The notes below the pieces were generated by a model. It was given only the letters and a program-made list of their open reading frames with translations. It was not told the DNA's origin and did not search any database. Below, one piece after another: positions 44,379 through 53,160 of a stretch of 64,000 bases of DNA. Source of the DNA: Anaerolineae bacterium (lineage in GTDB: Bacteria > Chloroflexota > Anaerolineae > Caldilineales > Caldilineaceae); contig JAUIHI010000029.1 of NCBI GenBank assembly GCA_030432295.1, forward strand, positions 1 to 64,000, given 5' to 3'. The translations under genes were made by a program, and so were the position numbers. How positions within the stretch are numbered: the first letter of the stretch is position 1; every line of letters begins with the position of its first letter.

Positions 44379-45701
44379 ATGCGTAACCCATACATTGTTG
44401 GACGCTGGCTGAGAGGCAATGACCACTACGGTCGGCATAAATTGATCGATCATTTGCTCCACACAGAAGACCAGGCGACCTGGCTCGTCGGTACGCGCCG
44501 GATGGGCAAAACTTCTCTGTTGCGCCAACTGGCCTGGTCGGTTGATAACGATCCGCTCTCGCGCTATGTCCCCCTCTTTTGGGACTTGCAAGCCTGCGAG
44601 ACAGCCGAAGACCTGGCCTATGAACTCTTCATTTCCATCGAAGATGAGACAGATCGCTTCGAATCTCTGGGTGTTGACATCCCCAGCCTGGAAACGATGG
44701 ATGTCAATCGCATCCTTCGCTCTGTGCAGCGCACTGTGAGCGCCCAGGGCAAACAGCTTCTTCTGCTCATCGATGAGGCCGAAGCACTGATCAACGTTGC
44801 CCGCAATGACAACCGGGAACTGGCCCGCCTGCGCCGTTCGTTGCAACATGGCGAACACCGTACGATTATGACGGCGACCAAACAATTGATGCAGCTCAAC
44901 GAGATGATGCGTGATTGGCTGACAAGCCCCTTTTTGTTCGGCTTCAATCTGGTCAACTTGTGGAGCCTGGATATAGAGGCCACTCAGGCCCTAATCCAAC
45001 AGGAGCAGGGCGAAAATCAGGTGGAGGTTGACGAGGCTGTGATGGAGGATGTGATTGTCATGACCCATCGCCATCCGTACCTCACCCAATTCCTTTGTCA
45101 GCGACTATTTGTGGCCGACACAGAGGATACAGGCCATCTGCGCCCCGTGGAAGCGGTAGATCTACAAGCGGATCATCTGCTGGAAGGCTTTCTGCAAGTG
45201 GACTACGACCACCTCTCCCCTGCCGAGCGCCAGATTCTGTTGACCGTTGCCCGTCATGGGGTGATGGATGAGAAGATCCTTCAGTCCGAGTTGAATGTTG
45301 TGTCTCCGGCCTCGCTGGAACGCTTTGTCTATGGTATGCACAAACTGGGCTACTTGCGCCAGATTATGGGCGGCTGGGCTGTGGGCAACGAGTTTCTGCG
45401 CAGATGGATTCAGGAGAACCAGGCGCGTCTGGCGCAACAGGTCCACTCGGCTGTCAGCGACGAAAATGTGGACAGCCTGCTCCGCGAAGGGCAGCGTCTC
45501 GAATTGGGCTACTTGCGCAATGAAATTGTGCTGATCCAGGGACGGCTGGAGGAATTGGTGGCCCAGCGCGACGCCTATGGCAATGATGTGCCCCTGGCCC
45601 TTTCCGAACGCATCCAGCAGGCCCGCCGGGAAATGGAGGAAGCCAGGTCACAAATTCGCCTGCTCACCTCACAAAAAGCAGTGGCTGGAGAGCTGAGGTA
45701 G
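44379..45701 (+). CDS. AAA/STAND-like ATPase with C-terminal coiled coil
   Basis: 440 residues. Walker A GTRRMGKTS (38-46), Walker B LLLLIDEAEAL with Asp132-Glu133, a winged-helix region (about 285-350) and a C-terminal coiled coil (about 375-435). The ATPase core resembles the one fused to the propeller in the gene before, which suggests duplication and possible hetero-oligomers. It is nine bases downstream and surely in the same operon. Function unknown; archaeal-type ATPases of this kind serve signalling or conflict systems. Confidence 0.82.
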   Translation: MRNPYIVGRWLRGNDHYGRHKLIDHLLHTEDQATWLVGTRRMGKTSLLRQLAWSVDNDPLSRYVPLFWDLQACETAEDLAYELFISIEDETDRFESLGVDIPSLETMDVNRILRSVQRTVSAQGKQLLLLIDEAEALINVARNDNRELARLRRSLQHGEHRTIMTATKQLMQLNEMMRDWLTSPFLFGFNLVNLWSLDIEATQALIQQEQGENQVEVDEAVMEDVIVMTHRHPYLTQFLCQRLFVADTEDTGHLRPVEAVDLQADHLLEGFLQVDYDHLSPAERQILLTVARHGVMDEKILQSELNVVSPASLERFVYGMHKLGYLRQIMGGWAVGNEFLRRWIQENQARLAQQVHSAVSDENVDSLLREGQRLELGYLRNEIVLIQGRLEELVAQRDAYGNDVPLALSERIQQARREMEEARSQIRLLTSQKAVAGELR

Positions 45702-45760
45702 GCAGTCGGAACCCCGATTAGCGTCTGCGCCCTTTTTTGGTGTAGCCGTAGAATTCCCGC

Positions 45761-45836
45761 TTGTCAGTTGGGTCGGGTATAATAGAATCGTCCCGCATGT
45801 GGCTGAGCCGAACTGGGTTCAGTCACTTTTTTTTTT
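45761..45836 (+). promoter_or_regulatory. Promoter plus short terminator-like leader
   Basis: TTGTCA (45761-45766) and TAGAAT (45783-45788) are 16 bp apart, overlapping a TATAAT (45778-45783). Downstream a weak hairpin, ctgagcc (45803-45809) with ggttcag (45816-45822), precedes ten T (45827-45836), then the ribosome site and ATG at 45860. This looks like a leader that could be terminated early. Confidence 0.4.
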
Positions 45837-45859
45837 GATCAGTCTGAGGGCAGGAACGA

Positions 45860-46597
45860 ATGGGCTTGGGCTTTACCCACGCAGGATATCGAGATTTGTT
45901 GTCACGGCTGCTGGCCGCTGGCTATACCCCGGCAGCTTTTGAAGATGCAGAGCAACTGCTGGCCGAGCGCGTGACTTTCGTCCTGCTGCGCCACGACATA
46001 GACTTCGAGCTTGCGCCTGCCCTGGCAATGGCCCAGTTGGAAGCCGAGATGGGCCTTTTTTCCACCTGGTTTGTGCTGGTGCGCACAGAACACTACAATC
46101 TTTTTTCGGCAGAGGGCAGCCGAATGGTGGAAGAGATTTTGGGAATGGGCCACCGGTTGGGTCTGCACTTTGACTGCGCTGCCTATCCTGGCGCGACAGA
46201 ACCGGAACTGAACGCTGCCTGTGCCAAAGAAGCGGGTCTGCTGGAAGATTGGTTCGGCGTAGACGTGCCAGTCGTCAGCATCCACCGACCGTCTCCCGCG
46301 GTTGTGGGCAGTGATGTCGGCTTGACCGCGCCCCGGCTGCATACGTATATGCCCCTCTTTTCCGGGCCGATCCACTACCGGGCCGACTCTCGGGGGCTGT
46401 GGCGCTACGGCGAGCCGTTGGAGAGTCCCGCTTTTCTGGCCGGGAAACCCCTGCACTTGCTGGTGCATCCCATCTGGTGGCGGGACGAGGAAACGACTCC
46501 GGCCCAGACGCTCAATGACTTTATCGACCGCCGCCACGGCCAGCTACAAGCGTCGGTCGCCGCTAATTCTGCCGTCTATCAACCGGGAAACCGATGA
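45860..46597 (+). CDS. Polysaccharide-deacetylase-like protein
   Basis: 245 residues. The motif [11 protein letters not shown] (near 43-53) with later [10 protein letters not shown] and HPIWWRDE fits a NodB-like barrel of the WbmS type. Such proteins modify N-acetyl sugars, but the essential metal site cannot be checked fully. It overlaps the following glycosyltransferase gene by ATGA. It begins the envelope cluster. Confidence 0.75.
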   Translation: MGLGFTHAGYRDLLSRLLAAGYTPAAFEDAEQLLAERVTFVLLRHDIDFELAPALAMAQLEAEMGLFSTWFVLVRTEHYNLFSAEGSRMVEEILGMGHRLGLHFDCAAYPGATEPELNAACAKEAGLLEDWFGVDVPVVSIHRPSPAVVGSDVGLTAPRLHTYMPLFSGPIHYRADSRGLWRYGEPLESPAFLAGKPLHLLVHPIWWRDEETTPAQTLNDFIDRRHGQLQASVAANSAVYQPGNR

Positions 46598-47562
46598 CCG
46601 ATACACTGACTATTTCTGAATCCCACCCCTATATTTCCGTCGTCGTGCCAGCCAGAGACGAAGCCGGTACAATCGTCCAGGTGGTGGAGCGCACTTTTGC
46701 CGCCTATGCCGAAATGGGCTGCATCGGCGAAGTGCTGGTCGTTAACGACGGCTCCACCGACGGAACCGGTGCCCTGCTCGACGAACTGCAACAGCGCTTT
46801 CCGGCCCTGCGTGTCTTCACCCACCGCCGCAGCCAGGGGATGACCGCGGGGCTACAAAAGATGTTCAGCGCCAGCCGGGGCGAGATTGTTATCCTGATTC
46901 CCGGCGATATGGAATCAGACCCACTGATCGATGTGCCGATTCTGGTTCGATATATGGAGGCCGAGGATTTGGATGTGGTGGCGGGTTGGCGACAGGGGCG
47001 CAAGGACGGCAAAGTCTTTGCCAGTGCCATCTACAACTTTGTCATGCGCAATCTGGCTGGGGTGCATGTCCACGACGGCAACTGGATCAAAGCGATGCGT
47101 CGGGAGGTGGTGGAAAACTTCCCTCCCCTGCGCTCGGACTGGCACCGCTTTCTTCTGATGATTGCGGCCCAGCAGGGCTTCCGGCTGGGGGAGATCAAGA
47201 CGCCCTACAAACCCCGGCCCGCGGGCAGCAGCAAATTTGGTTTCAGCCGTATTCCCATCAGTCTGTTGGATGTGCTGGTGGTCAAGTTCCTGCTCACCTT
47301 CAGCCGTGCGCCTATGCGCTTTTTCGGGGGTCTGGGGCTAATGGGGATCGTAGTCAGTCTGCTCACTTTTCTCTATCTGACCGGTCTTTACGTCTTCACC
47401 GACACCCAGCAGCGCCCGATTTTCATCGCCGCGGGCATCCTGGCTGTGATCAGTGTCCTGCTCTTTCTCGTCGGTTTCCTGGCCGAGTTGATCGTCAGCC
47501 AGACCGAACGGATTGAAAGCCTGGAGAAGAGACAGGATGACGGGATCGCCTCCCTTCATTAA
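46594..47562 (+). CDS. Family 2 glycosyltransferase with C-terminal membrane helices
   Basis: 322 residues. GT-A domain (about 10-235): [13 protein letters not shown], the DXD-like NDGSTDGTG and IPGDMESDP. Two C-terminal membrane helices (about 240-310) are followed by a short charged tail. The layout matches polyprenyl-phosphate hexose synthases (DPM1/GtrB-like), which charge a lipid carrier for surface glycans. Translationally coupled with the preceding gene. Confidence 0.9.
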   Translation: MTDTLTISESHPYISVVVPARDEAGTIVQVVERTFAAYAEMGCIGEVLVVNDGSTDGTGALLDELQQRFPALRVFTHRRSQGMTAGLQKMFSASRGEIVILIPGDMESDPLIDVPILVRYMEAEDLDVVAGWRQGRKDGKVFASAIYNFVMRNLAGVHVHDGNWIKAMRREVVENFPPLRSDWHRFLLMIAAQQGFRLGEIKTPYKPRPAGSSKFGFSRIPISLLDVLVVKFLLTFSRAPMRFFGGLGLMGIVVSLLTFLYLTGLYVFTDTQQRPIFIAAGILAVISVLLFLVGFLAELIVSQTERIESLEKRQDDGIASLH

Positions 47563-47564
47563 TA

Positions 47565-47599
47565 ATTCGTAATTCACTATTCACTATTCACAATTCACT
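47565..47599. repeat. attcgtaattcactattcac repeat before menG
   Basis: Tandem aattc and attcact units run up to the start codon of menG, replacing any ribosome-binding site. Confidence 0.6.
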
Positions 47600-48340
47600 A
47601 TGTCCTATCTACCATCGCCCGAAGAAAAAGCCGCCTACGTCAACCGGATGTTTGCAGAGATCGCGCCCCGCTATGACCTGATGAACCGGTTGATGACCGG
47701 TGGGCAGGACGTTGCCTGGCGGCGCGAACTGATCGGCCTTTGCGATCTGCCTCCCCACGGCAGCCTGCTGGATGTGGGCACGGGCACGGGCGATATCGCC
47801 AAAGAAGCCCTGCGCCAGCATCCGGGCATCACTGCGATTGGCTGCGATTTTACCTTTGAGATGATGGCGGCAGGCAGACGACCGACCGCAGACGGCGAAC
47901 CGCTCGCCTCGCAACTTGCAACTCGCAACTCGCAACCCCATTTCTCTCAGGGCGACGCGCTACATCTGCCCTTCCCGGACAATTACTTTGACGGGGTAAC
48001 CAGTGGTTTTCTCCTGCGCAATGTGACAGACCTAAGCGCTGCTCTGCGTGAACAGGTGCGGGTGACAAAGCCGGGAGGCCGGGTCATCTGCCTGGAGACC
48101 GCGCCGCCCAGCCAGGTGATGCTGGGACCAGCCGTGCGCTTTTATATGTTTCGGGTGCTGCCTGTGCTGGGAAAATTGGTCAGTCCCCGGGGCAGCGCCT
48201 ATCAATACCTGCCCAATAGCACCCGTGCCTTCCCAGAACCGGATGTGTTGGCCCTGAAAATGGAACGAGCCGGACTGAAAAACGTTTTCTACCGGCGCAA
48301 GATGTTGGGAACCGTCGCGATTCACGTGGGAACTGTCTAA
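47600..48340 (+). CDS. menG: Demethylmenaquinone methyltransferase with an in-frame repeat insertion
   Basis: 246 residues, UbiE/MenG family. NRMFAEIAPRYDLMNRLMTGGQD near 11-33 (family motif 1) and LDVGTGTGD are clear, as is FPDNYFDGVTSGFLLRNV. A hydrophilic insertion of about 24 residues (RRPTADGEPLASQLATRNSQ) lies between the strand ending FEMM and the segment FSQGDALHLPF. It is the last methylation step of menaquinone synthesis. No ribosome site is visible; the 5' flank is an attcactattcac repeat. Confidence 0.92.
   Translation: MSYLPSPEEKAAYVNRMFAEIAPRYDLMNRLMTGGQDVAWRRELIGLCDLPPHGSLLDVGTGTGDIAKEALRQHPGITAIGCDFTFEMMAAGRRPTADGEPLASQLATRNSQPHFSQGDALHLPFPDNYFDGVTSGFLLRNVTDLSAALREQVRVTKPGGRVICLETAPPSQVMLGPAVRFYMFRVLPVLGKLVSPRGSAYQYLPNSTRAFPEPDVLALKMERAGLKNVFYRRKMLGTVAIHVGTV
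47871..47942. repeat. In-gene repeats inside menG
   Basis: A gcagacgaccgaccgcagac stretch followed by caacttgcaactcgcaactc lies in frame in the coding region. A similar pair occurs at 23361 in the YfhO-like gene. Confidence 0.82.
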
Positions 48341-48372
48341 GAAAAGGCAAAAGGCAAAAAGGGAAGGCAAAA

Positions 48373-49146
48373 GTGGTGGGGACTGAAGATTCGTCACAAT
48401 ACCCAATACCCAATACCCCATATAGCCGGGCCGCGCTGCGGGGCAACCCCTCGTTTGTGTGGCGGGCCGGCCAGGAGCGGCGGCTGGCGATGATTCTGGA
48501 CGCGGCCCCGGACCGGCTGGAACGGGTGCTGGTGGATGGCTGCGGCGTGGGAATGTATGTGCGGGCGTTGCAGGCACACGCGGCTGATGTCCACGGGCTG
48601 GACATCGAAGGCGAGCATCTGGTCGGCGCAGTGGAGAACGCACCGGGCGCGGGGCTGGTGCTGGGCCGGGGGGAACAGTTGCCCTATCCCGACAACAGCT
48701 TCGATCTGCTGCTCAGTCACGAAGTGATCGAGCACGTGCAGGACGACCGGCTGGCCGCGGCAGAGATGGCCCGGGTGCTGCGTCCCGGCGGGCGGGCGGT
48801 GATCTTCGCTCCCAACCGGCTCTATCCCTTCGAGACCCACGGCCACTATTGGCAGGGCGAATACCATTTTGGCAATACGCCACTGATCAATTATCTGCCC
48901 GACAGTCTGCGTGACCGGCTGGCGCCCCACGTGCGGGCCTACACCCGTTGGGGGCTGCTCTCCCTTTTTGTGGGTCAGCCCGTGCGGGTGATCAGCCAGC
49001 GGCAAATCTACCCCGGCTATGACAATCTGGTGCGCAGCAAACCGGGCCTGGGCCGCTGGCTGCGTCGCATCACCTATGGCCTGGAACATTCGCCTCTGAT
49101 GGCGTTTGGGATCAGCCACGTGCTGGTGATTGAGAAAGTCGATTGA
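48373..49146 (+). CDS. Class I SAM-dependent methyltransferase
   Basis: 257 residues. VDGCGVGMYV is motif I, DIEGEHL follows, and SHEVIEHVQDD with LRPGGRAVIFAPN complete the type 11 fold. The first about 20 residues (SSQYPIPNTPYS) come from an ATATTGGGTATTGG repeat copy (48396-48422), so the start codon lies in or before repeat DNA. GTG at 48373 with GGAAGG upstream is assumed. The substrate is unknown, though the context suggests an envelope lipid or glycan. Confidence 0.8.
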   Translation: MVGTEDSSQYPIPNTPYSRAALRGNPSFVWRAGQERRLAMILDAAPDRLERVLVDGCGVGMYVRALQAHAADVHGLDIEGEHLVGAVENAPGAGLVLGRGEQLPYPDNSFDLLLSHEVIEHVQDDRLAAAEMARVLRPGGRAVIFAPNRLYPFETHGHYWQGEYHFGNTPLINYLPDSLRDRLAPHVRAYTRWGLLSLFVGQPVRVISQRQIYPGYDNLVRSKPGLGRWLRRITYGLEHSPLMAFGISHVLVIEKVD

Positions 49147-49210
49147 ATTGAATTTTCCTGGCGATCGCAGTCCAACGTCTGCGGTCAACAGCGTATCCTA
49201 GAGAGTAAAA

Positions 49211-52200
49211 ATGTCACGTTCCAGTCAACACGATAGAATTCTAATCCGACGGCGCAAGCGGGAGCGGGCGGTCACCAACCGGCCCCGGCCCTGGTTTTGG
49301 GTGGGGCAGGGCGTAGCCGCGCTTGTTTTGGCCGTCTTTCTTTCCTTAACCGCTGTGGTGGGCGCGGGCGCGGCCACAGTCTTTGGAATCTACACCTTCT
49401 ACGCCCAGCAGTTGCCCGACGCCAGTGTCATCGAACAGCAGCAGGACGAATTTGAGACTGTGCGCATCTATGACCGCACGGGCCAGCACCTGCTCTACGA
49501 GAGTGTGGACCCTCGACCCTTCCGGGGTGACCGCACGTATATTCCCCTCAATGAGATGTCACCCGCGGTGGTCCAGGCCGCGGTGGCGCTGGAAGACCGC
49601 AACTTCTGGGACAACCCCGGCGTCAATGTGCGGGGACTTTTCCGCGCCTTTGTCTCCAATTTGCAGGGCGGCGGTGTCCAGGGTGGCTCCTCCATCACCC
49701 AGCAGTTGATCAAAAATGTGATCATCCCCGTGGAGGAGCGCACCCAGCAATCCTACGCCCGTAAGATCAAAGAGGTGATTCTGGCGATGGAAGTCACCCG
49801 CCAGTATCCCAAAGAGAAGATTCTGGAGTGGTATCTCAACTACAACTTCTATGGCAACCTGGCCTACGGCATCGAAGCCGCCAGCCAGGTCTATTTTGGC
49901 AAGAGCAGCAGCGAACTGAATGCAGCGGAGGCTGCGATGCTGGCCCCCATCCCCAACTCGCCTGCCTTCAACCCTATCCACAACCCGGAAGATGCCAAAA
50001 TTCGTCAGGGCATTACCTTGCAGGCGATGGTCGATGCGGGCTATCTGACCCAGGCCGAGGCTGACGCCGACTTTGCCCAGACATTGAATCTGCGCGAGTC
50101 TGCGTCGGAACGCTTTGATGTGCTCACTGCGCCCCACTTTGCCCTATACGCCCTGGAACGGTTGAAGGCCGAGTTCAATACCATCGATGAACCCTATTTC
50201 ATCTGGAAAAAGGGTGTCACCGTCTACACAACCCTGGACGTGGAACTGCAAAAATATGCGGAACAGGTGGCCAGGGATCACATCGCTTCTCTGCAGGCCG
50301 AGGGAAAAAATGTCTCCAATGCGTCGGTGGTGGTGATCAAACCGGATACGGGCGAGATTCTGGCGATGGTAGGGTCCATTGACTACAACAACGAGGAGAT
50401 CGACGGCCAGGTGAATGTGGCTCTCTCCGAGCGTCAGCCTGGCTCCAGCTTCAAGCCTTATGTCTATCTCACCGCGCTGATCCAGGGGATGACACCGGCT
50501 TCGATGATTTTGGATGTGCGCACCTCCTTCCCTCAGGCCGACGGAACCTCTTATGTACCAGAAAACTTCGACCGGCGCTATCGGGGGCCGGTCAGCCTGC
50601 GCAACGGTCTGGCCCAATCTCTCAATATCCCCGCCATCCGGGTTATGGACCAGGTGGGGGTCGCCAATGCCCTGCGCACGGCCCACCTGCTGGGCATCAA
50701 CGGGCTGGACCGGGGGCTGAACTATTACGGGCTGAGTCTGGTGTTGGGCGGTGGCGAAGTGACTCTGCTCGACCACACCTACGCCTACAGTGTGCTTGCC
50801 AACAGCGGCGTCCAGGCCGGTGAACCTGTTCCACCGGAGGAAAAGCGGACCGGTTTTCGCAATTTGGATCCGGTGGCGATTCTGCAAGTGCGGGATACCG
50901 CGGGCACTATCCTGAAAAAGTACGAGCAGCCAAATGTGGAGCGCATCATCAGTACCGATGCTCAATATCTCATCTCTAACATTATGAGCGACGACGTGGC
51001 CCGCGCCCCGATGTTTGGGGCCAACAGCCTGCTCACCCTGCCCGATCGCCGGGTGGCGGCCAAGACCGGCACAACCAACGGCAACAAAGACAATTGGACG
51101 ATGGGCTTCACCCCCCAACTGGCTGTCGGTGTGTGGGTGGGCAATACGGACAACGAATCGATGGACCGCACGACCGGTGCCACCGGTGCTGCCCCCATCT
51201 GGAACGCGGTGATGAGGCGCTATCACGAAGGGCTGCCTGTCCAGTGGTACGAACAGCCCCAAAATATCATTGCGCGCACGGTCTGTATTCCCAGTGGGCT
51301 ACAGCCGTCCGAATACTGCCAGCAGCAGCGCTCGGAGATTTTTATCGCGGGCAGTGAGCCAAAGGTGGAGGACAATCTTTGGCAGCCCTTTGAGATTGAC
51401 AATACCAACGGCCTGTTGGCAACCGCATCCACCCCACCAGAGAATCGGGAGACGAAAGTCTTTCTGATTTTGCCGCCAGAAGCCGAAGATTGGGTGCGGG
51501 ACAGCGGCATCGCTCAGCCACCCCAGACTGAAAGCAATACCTCCTTTGAATTTGACCCGGAGGTTGCTATTACTTTCCCGGAACCGGGCGGCTATATCAG
51601 CACAACTGTCGAGATCAAAGGCAATGCCCGGGGTGATTTCCGCAACTACCGGGTGGAGTTCGGCACCGGCCTGAACCCGTCCGAATGGCAGCCGATCGGC
51701 CCGGAACACGGCAACCAGGTGGAGAATGGCGTGCTGGAAGTGCTCAATACCGATGGGCTGGGCGAAGGACTCTATACAATGCGCCTGCTGGTGACACGGG
51801 GCGACGGCAGCGTGCGCGAGTGGAAGACCCGCTTCACCATCGACAAGACCGCCCCGTCGGTGGTCATCAGTGATCCCAAACCGGACCGGCTCTATGTGGT
51901 GGAGGACGACGAGCAGATCAACATCAATGCGATTGTCAACGATACGTGGGCGATGGACCGGGTGGAATTTGCTATCGACGGCAACTATTTTGTGGACAGC
52001 ACTGTAGCCCCTTTCAACGAGCGCTGGCAAATCACCTGGGCCAATCTCGGCTCGGTGGAAGGCCCCGGCGCGGAGAACTGGCCCGGATTTGAGAGCGACG
52101 ACCCAGACATCAGCCCAGGGCGTTGGCGCGAGTTTGGCAACGGCTCGGCGATTGTCGTGACCAGCAACGGCACGATCCTGCAAAGCCACGTCTTCAAAGT

Positions 52201-52279
52201 GCGGGCCGTGGACAGGGCGGGGAATGTGACGGAAAGCGAAGAAGTGCGGGTCTATGTACGGCTGAAGAAGAACGAGTAA
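49211..52279 (+). CDS. Class A penicillin-binding protein (PBP1)
   Basis: 1022 residues. A membrane anchor near 32-56, glycosyltransferase domain (about 80-260; catalytic Glu128 in EDRNFWDNPG, GGSSITQQLIKN), transpeptidase domain (about 345-650; Ser412 in GSSFK, SLN at 470-472, KTGTT at 618-622) and a long C-terminal extension with an Ig-like domain (about 760-1022; DKTAPSVVISDP). It polymerises and cross-links peptidoglycan outside the membrane. The C-terminal extension exceeds that of most class A PBPs. Confidence 0.95.
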   Translation: MSRSSQHDRILIRRRKRERAVTNRPRPWFWVGQGVAALVLAVFLSLTAVVGAGAATVFGIYTFYAQQLPDASVIEQQQDEFETVRIYDRTGQHLLYESVDPRPFRGDRTYIPLNEMSPAVVQAAVALEDRNFWDNPGVNVRGLFRAFVSNLQGGGVQGGSSITQQLIKNVIIPVEERTQQSYARKIKEVILAMEVTRQYPKEKILEWYLNYNFYGNLAYGIEAASQVYFGKSSSELNAAEAAMLAPIPNSPAFNPIHNPEDAKIRQGITLQAMVDAGYLTQAEADADFAQTLNLRESASERFDVLTAPHFALYALERLKAEFNTIDEPYFIWKKGVTVYTTLDVELQKYAEQVARDHIASLQAEGKNVSNASVVVIKPDTGEILAMVGSIDYNNEEIDGQVNVALSERQPGSSFKPYVYLTALIQGMTPASMILDVRTSFPQADGTSYVPENFDRRYRGPVSLRNGLAQSLNIPAIRVMDQVGVANALRTAHLLGINGLDRGLNYYGLSLVLGGGEVTLLDHTYAYSVLANSGVQAGEPVPPEEKRTGFRNLDPVAILQVRDTAGTILKKYEQPNVERIISTDAQYLISNIMSDDVARAPMFGANSLLTLPDRRVAAKTGTTNGNKDNWTMGFTPQLAVGVWVGNTDNESMDRTTGATGAAPIWNAVMRRYHEGLPVQWYEQPQNIIARTVCIPSGLQPSEYCQQQRSEIFIAGSEPKVEDNLWQPFEIDNTNGLLATASTPPENRETKVFLILPPEAEDWVRDSGIAQPPQTESNTSFEFDPEVAITFPEPGGYISTTVEIKGNARGDFRNYRVEFGTGLNPSEWQPIGPEHGNQVENGVLEVLNTDGLGEGLYTMRLLVTRGDGSVREWKTRFTIDKTAPSVVISDPKPDRLYVVEDDEQININAIVNDTWAMDRVEFAIDGNYFVDSTVAPFNERWQITWANLGSVEGPGAENWPGFESDDPDISPGRWREFGNGSAIVVTSNGTILQSHVFKVRAVDRAGNVTESEEVRVYVRLKKNE

Positions 52280-52288
52280 GCAGTAGAC

Positions 52289-52340
52289 AGTGACCAGTAA
52301 ACAGTGGGGTGTCACGACATCCACTTGTTTACTGGTCACT
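52289..52340. repeat. agtgaccagtaaacagtgg palindrome
   Basis: agtgaccagtaaacagtgg (52289-52307) pairs with ccacttgtttactggtcact (52321-52340), one bulge. It starts ten bases after the PBP stop and fills the gap to surE. Confidence 0.85.
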
Positions 52341-52368
52341 CTTTTCTGCTTTTCCGGGATAGGAACGA

Positions 52369-53160
52369 ATGCCCAATATTTTAGTGACAAACGACGACGG
52401 GGTAAATGCCTCCGGCATACAGGCCCTGGCCGCTGCGCTGGACGCCATCGGCACGGTGACGGTCATCGCGCCAGAGCGCAACTGGAGTGCAGCAGGCCAT
52501 CCCAAAACCCTGCACAAACCCATGCGTCTGACGCCCGTTGCCTGGCCGGACGGACGCACGGCCTATGCGTGCAGCGGCGCGCCATCGGACTGCGTGGCCC
52601 TGGCGATGCTGGGCGCGACAGATGTAACCTTCGATCTGGTGGTCAGCGGCATCAACAGCAGCTACAATCTGAGTTCCGATGTCTTCTACAGCGGTACAGT
52701 GGCCGGCGCAATGGAGTCGATTATCCACGGCGTGCCTGCCCTGGCCGTCAGTCTGGGTGGGGTGGAGAGCGGTCCTGCCAGCCAGTCGGTGGCCGAGGCT
52801 GCGGCTGCCGGGATTGCCGCTGAGATTGCCACCGAAGCGCTGGCCCAGACTCTGCCGCCCTATACGCTGCTCAACATCAATCTGCCCCGCCTCTCCAGAG
52901 CCGATCTGCGGGGTGTGCAGACGACCCGTTTGGGTCGCCGTATCTATCGGGATGTGCTGGACACCCGCAAAGACCCATCCGGACGGCCCTATTATTGGAT
53001 CGGTGGCGAGGTTCCCACGGGATTTCCAGAGGAGGGCAGCGACATCGGGGCGGTGGAAAACGGGTACGTCAGCATCACTCCGCTGGGCATCGACCTGACC
53101 AGCTACGCCACCCTTGCCCAACTGGACGGCTGGCGTCTTCCCACTGTGGGGGCCGCATGA
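52369..53160 (+). CDS. surE: 5'/3'-nucleotidase SurE
   Basis: 263 residues. Metal-binding NDDG near 8-11, PERNWSAAGH, and the SGINSSYNLSSDVFYSGTVAGA segment identify SurE, which removes phosphate from nucleoside monophosphates during stationary phase. ATG at 52369 follows GGGATAGGAACGA. It overlaps the next gene by ATGA. Confidence 0.95.
   Translation: MPNILVTNDDGVNASGIQALAAALDAIGTVTVIAPERNWSAAGHPKTLHKPMRLTPVAWPDGRTAYACSGAPSDCVALAMLGATDVTFDLVVSGINSSYNLSSDVFYSGTVAGAMESIIHGVPALAVSLGGVESGPASQSVAEAAAAGIAAEIATEALAQTLPPYTLLNINLPRLSRADLRGVQTTRLGRRIYRDVLDTRKDPSGRPYYWIGGEVPTGFPEEGSDIGAVENGYVSITPLGIDLTSYATLAQLDGWRLPTVGAA

Noticed and set aside
43491-44885. Minus-strand reading frame of 464 codons
   Set aside because: Antisense to the two ATPase genes, whose Walker motifs are intact.
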